A stretch of 64,000 nucleotides of DNA. It comes from MS024-2A sp965656215 (GTDB taxonomy: Bacteria; Bacteroidota; Bacteroidia; Flavobacteriales; Flavobacteriaceae). The position numbers were made by a program, and so were the translations under genes. Of the stretch, positions 61,273 to 64,000 are shown piece by piece. The DNA lies in contig CBFHJD010000002.1 in NCBI GenBank assembly GCA_965656215.1, forward strand, positions 31,577 through 95,576, written 5' to 3'. Below the pieces are notes generated by a model that saw only the letters and a list, made by a program, of their open reading frames with translations, was not told where the DNA came from and did no database searches. The stretch's first letter is position 1; each line of letters starts with the position of its first letter.

Positions 61273-62526
61273 TTAGTCGTTGTGTTGAACGGAATCTCCT
61301 CTAAGGCTGCCGTAAACAGTCCCTTTAATTGTACTGCCTAAAAAGAGACAATTTTTAGAGGTAGAGTGTAAATGGGTCTTTTCAAGGATACTGCTTCCTT
61401 TAGGTGAAAAGAAGGTAAAGTCGGCTGTAGAACCAATTTCAAAACCAGAATTTTTAATTTTAAAAGCGGCTTTACCTCGGGTTAAAAAAGAGATCGTCTT
61501 ATCTAGAGGAAAATAGTTGAGTAAAATACCGAATGCCGCTTCTAAGCCAATGCTACCCTCTTTGGAACGAACAAATTCCAAGTCTTTCAGTTCGGGGTTT
61601 AAAGGTTGGTGAAGACTGGTCACCATATCGATGGTACCGTCCAGGAGCCCCTCTCTAAGGGCTCGCTGATCTTTACTGTTTCGCAGGGGCGGAATAATTT
61701 TAAAGTTCGCATCAAAGTCCATCAAGTTCTCTTCTGTGGCATGCAAATGAGCAATAGGGACTCCACAACTAATATTCAATCCTTTTTTCTTGGCATTTCT
61801 GATCAATTCTACACTCGTAGCAGTTGAGATATAGGGAATATGCATTCTACCTTGAGTATATTCCAACAATTGAATATCTCGTGCCAAACTACTGGTCTCT
61901 GCTACGTGGGGAATGGCTTTTAGCCCTAGATTTGTACTGACTTCTCCTTCGTGCATTTGTCCATTGTTACTCAAGTTGGAATCTAATGGATAAGCTTGAA
62001 TCAAGCCGTCAAAACTTTGCACATAATCCAATGCAATGCGCAATAGATTCGGATTTTTTAAGGTTTGATTAAAATCACCAAAGGCTATGGCTCCGGCTCT
62101 GTGCATTTCAAATAAAGGTGCTAGGTTTTCTCCTTGAGAATTTTGGGATAGTGAAGCGCTAATGTGTAGGGCGGTAGTTTGATTCCGAGCTTGTTGGAGT
62201 AGATGACTAACATCTGTAAGCGAATCTAATGAAGGGTGGGTATCGGGGTTTAGTATAATTTGTGTGAAGCCGCTTTTGGCAGCAGTTAGTAAACCATTGG
62301 CTAAAGTTTCACGCTCTTCATAACCGGGTTCTCCAAAAGAAACACAAGGGTCAAACCAACCTGATGAAAGGTGAAGGTCTTCAAGCGCTATATGTATTGC
62401 ATCTTCTTCGGTAATCTGATCTTCTATTTGGGTAAGTATTCCATCGACAACCAATACGTCCTTTTTTTGATTGTGAAAAGGACTCTTTTCGTGAATTAAG
62501 GTTGCATTTTTTAGAAGTATCTTCAT
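61273..62526 (-). CDS. Dihydroorotase-like amidohydrolase without the HxH metal site
   Basis: A 417-residue protein of the amidohydrolase fold, related to type I dihydroorotase. The region after the first strand, normally D-x-H-x-H, reads SGWFDPCVSFGEPGYEERET, so the two metal-binding histidines are Cys61 and Ser63. The flanking GEPGYE and NPDTHPSLDS stay conserved, and GAIAFGDFNQTLKNP parallels the lysine/aspartate region. Such proteins may act as non-catalytic partners, as PyrC-prime does with aspartate transcarbamoylase, or have another role. Flavobacterial relatives are usually named dihydroorotase. Catalysis here is doubtful. It lies 10 bases upstream of the esterase gene. Confidence 0.82.
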   Translation of the reverse strand: MKILLKNATLIHEKSPFHNQKKDVLVVDGILTQIEDQITEEDAIHIALEDLHLSSGWFDPCVSFGEPGYEERETLANGLLTAAKSGFTQIILNPDTHPSLDSLTDVSHLLQQARNQTTALHISASLSQNSQGENLAPLFEMHRAGAIAFGDFNQTLKNPNLLRIALDYVQSFDGLIQAYPLDSNLSNNGQMHEGEVSTNLGLKAIPHVAETSSLARDIQLLEYTQGRMHIPYISTATSVELIRNAKKKGLNISCGVPIAHLHATEENLMDFDANFKIIPPLRNSKDQRALREGLLDGTIDMVTSLHQPLNPELKDLEFVRSKEGSIGLEAAFGILLNYFPLDKTISFLTRGKAAFKIKNSGFEIGSTADFTFFSPKGSSILEKTHLHSTSKNCLFLGSTIKGTVYGSLRGDSVQHND

Positions 62527-62568
62527 TTAAGTATTATCCATACAAAAGTAAAAACAATTTTGGGAATA

Positions 62569-63417
62569 TCAGACTGCCCTGAGCTGAAATTGAAAAGAGT
62601 CTTTTGTTGACTTTTGAGCTAAACAATTTAGTCCATCATCACTGACTTGTAGAATTCGTGGATACCCTCCAGTAGTTTGTGCATCACGCATCAACACAAT
62701 TAGTGTACCGTCTGGGGTACATTGAACCGTACCGGGTATGACAGGAGTTGTCCAGATTGAAGGAATTTGATGTACTAACTTTTCCTCTAAAACATACGCC
62801 ATACGCGAGTTTTTGATTGAAATGCTAAAGTTATTTTGTCGAAGTTCGTTTTTTGCTTTATCAGGAAGTAGATGAAAATCTGGTCCTTGATAAACTGAAA
62901 TAATGATTTCTTTTGAAACTGCTTTTGGAGGTCTTATTCGCGCGCCTTTAGAAGGTTTAAATTTCATCACATCAAAGGGAATGAGTTTGGTTTTACTCAG
63001 CGTTGGTTCAGCAGTGATGCCTTCAAATTGACTTCGACTACCTAATATTTCGGGTGTTTGAAAGCCTCCTGAAACAGCCATGTATGTTCTTTTTCCACGG
63101 TTGGCATTACCGAATTCTAGCAGGTCTTTTTCCTTAATTTCAATAGTGCTGTAGCTTGGAATGAGTAGTCCATTGAGTCGGGCATTCATATCAGCACCCG
63201 CTAAAACCATGGTTGTTGATTGGTGAAACAACAGTTTAGGTCCTTTAAAACTCATTTCAAGAACGGCACTGTGTTTTGAATTGTTTAGTAAGCGGTTTGC
63301 CCAATGCATTGCATTTTGATCCATTACACCCCCAATGGGAACACCTATTGATTGGTGACCCAAACGACCTAAGTCTTGAATACTACTGTGTAGACCAGGA
63401 TGCAGAACTTCAATCAT
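62569..63417 (-). CDS. pxpC: 5-oxoprolinase subunit C
   Basis: A 282-residue KipA/biotin-dependent carboxyltransferase-domain protein, one of the PxpABC subunits that cleave 5-oxoproline to glutamate with ATP. The start IEVLHPGLHSSIQDLGRLGH is diagnostic, followed by GVPIGGVMDQNAMHWANRLL, YMAVSGGFQTPEILGSRSQF and, late, the RDAQTTGGYPRILQV segment. Length is near the family norm. It overlaps pxpB by four bases (ATGA), so it is translationally coupled. The label allophanate hydrolase subunit 2 in older annotations refers to the same fold. Confidence 0.9.
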   Translation of the reverse strand: MIEVLHPGLHSSIQDLGRLGHQSIGVPIGGVMDQNAMHWANRLLNNSKHSAVLEMSFKGPKLLFHQSTTMVLAGADMNARLNGLLIPSYSTIEIKEKDLLEFGNANRGKRTYMAVSGGFQTPEILGSRSQFEGITAEPTLSKTKLIPFDVMKFKPSKGARIRPPKAVSKEIIISVYQGPDFHLLPDKAKNELRQNNFSISIKNSRMAYVLEEKLVHQIPSIWTTPVIPGTVQCTPDGTLIVLMRDAQTTGGYPRILQVSDDGLNCLAQKSTKDSFQFQLRAV

Positions 63418-64000
63418 AAGGGCTTAATTTTTAGGGATCCTTTTATACGTTGTTCTTCTAATTTTAGATATTCTTTTTTGGAAATGGATTGAAATTGAAC
63501 TGCATCTCCTGCTTGAGCAAAGCAGGGTTTTTTGCTATTGGGATCAAAAAAAGAATAGGGAGTTTTACCAATAATGTACCAACCTCCGGGACTATTCATG
63601 GGATAAATTCCCGTTTGTTTACCTCCAATCGCAACACTACCTCGAGGAACATGAGGATTAGGCTGTTCTTTTCTTGAGATTTTGAGAGCCTCAGGTAAAC
63701 CATTCAGATATAAAAAACCGGGTAAAAAGCCAATAAAATAGACTTGGTAATGCGCTGAAAAATGCTTTTTAATCAAGGTTTTGGGGCTTAAATTCAGCTG
63801 AGTAGCCAGTGATTTTAAGTCTGGAGCATAGTCCTCATGATAGCATACGGGTATTTGCCAGAGTTTCCCTTTTTTGTGAGTAAATATAGATTTAGAAGTG
63901 TAAAGACGGTGAAGTCTGACTTGATAATCCTCGATATTATAAATTTTATTTTTATGGAAGAGCATCAGCGAACAGTAGCCCTGAGTAATTTGGATTACCT
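63414..64000 (-). CDS. pxpB: 5-oxoprolinase subunit B (partial)
   Basis: The KipI-like partner of PxpC. An internal ATG at 63963-63965 gives 183 residues, but the frame stays open to the window edge. The added residues VIQITQGYCSL followed by MLFHKN match the family region before it, so the true start lies beyond 64000. Visible hallmarks are IPVCYHEDYAPDL, HYQVYFIGFLPGFLYLNGLP, PHVPRGSVAIGGKQTGIYP and SPGGWYIIGKTP. It couples to pxpC by a four-base overlap. The third subunit PxpA is not in view. Confidence 0.9.
   Translation of the reverse strand, partial: VIQITQGYCSLMLFHKNKIYNIEDYQVRLHRLYTSKSIFTHKKGKLWQIPVCYHEDYAPDLKSLATQLNLSPKTLIKKHFSAHYQVYFIGFLPGFLYLNGLPEALKISRKEQPNPHVPRGSVAIGGKQTGIYPMNSPGGWYIIGKTPYSFFDPNSKKPCFAQAGDAVQFQSISKKEYLKLEEQRIKGSLKIKPL

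Noticed and set aside
1..64000. CRISPR array, prophage, integrative element or toxin-antitoxin module
   Set aside because: I saw no regularly spaced repeats, phage structural genes, integrase or paired toxin-antitoxin ORFs; the only mobile-element trace is the dead transposase.

Overview
The window reads as a chromosome segment of a marine-type member of the Flavobacteriaceae (Bacteroidota). The DNA is AT-rich, and start sites lack strong Shine-Dalgarno sequences. Several upstream regions carry the Bacteroidota -7 box TAnnTTTG. The families present (LptD, TamB, YfhO, DUF4834, BshA, a Nudix-type AraR) also fit this group. Most of the segment is housekeeping. I see no prophage, CRISPR array, secretion system or rRNA operon.

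Layout. 1-2264: the start of a DUF5916-type outer-membrane protein gene that runs off the left edge, and a secreted M20 peptidase. 2268-11366: a complete L-arabinose locus. Six genes on the minus strand (GH51 arabinofuranosidase, araB, araD, araA, mutarotase, SSS symporter) face the Nudix-like repressor araR across a spacer holding a perfect GTGTTA-AAA-TAACAC palindrome. 11500-12200: a small scar zone with a decayed tRNA, an intact tRNA-Arg(TCT), a truncated GIY-YIG gene and a 43-codon ORF. 12219-19063: alanine dehydrogenase, a DUF4442 protein, a nitronate monooxygenase relative, a second M20 peptidase, an AI-2E family transporter, rsmE and tsaD. 19071-26421: tamB, then the glycolytic pair pfkA-gap with a sugar kinase. 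26424-31686: envelope genes (ridA, lptD, divergent amidase, MCE protein). 31692-34750: a membrane Fe-S protein and a CCG-domain Fe-S protein with a HAD phosphatase gene between them. 34770-38822: a GH3/beta-lactamase-fold fusion and bshA. 38839-43768: an acylase, a DUF1080 protein, pterin dehydratase, a Kazal-type lipoprotein and several tiny proteins. 43868-44295: a decayed ISXO2-type transposase. 44454-55032: mnmE, a GNAT-like protein, a beta-barrel protein, DUF4834-YfhO-flippase and uvrA. 55270-64000: an ECF sigma factor with a 48-codon satellite, nth, bcp, small membrane proteins, a conserved unknown protein, an MBL-fold hydrolase, an esterase, a dihydroorotase-like protein without its metal site, and pxpC-pxpB (5-oxoprolinase), the last running off the right edge.

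How the genes work together. The arabinose locus is self-contained. Exported GH51 releases arabinose from oligosaccharides, the lipoprotein mutarotase equilibrates anomers, the Na+ symporter imports the sugar, and AraA-AraB-AraD deliver xylulose 5-phosphate, with AraR as the probable arabinose-sensing repressor. No SusC/SusD pair lies in the window. TamB, LptD, the amidase, the MCE protein and the GH3 fusion all serve envelope assembly and turnover. I found no clear new multi-gene system. The most unusual items are catalytically degenerate enzymes (dihydroorotase-like protein, cysteine-free endonuclease III), the fusion enzyme, the Kazal lipoprotein, the apparent lack of a canonical start codon in tamB, and several short genes that standard length cut-offs can miss.
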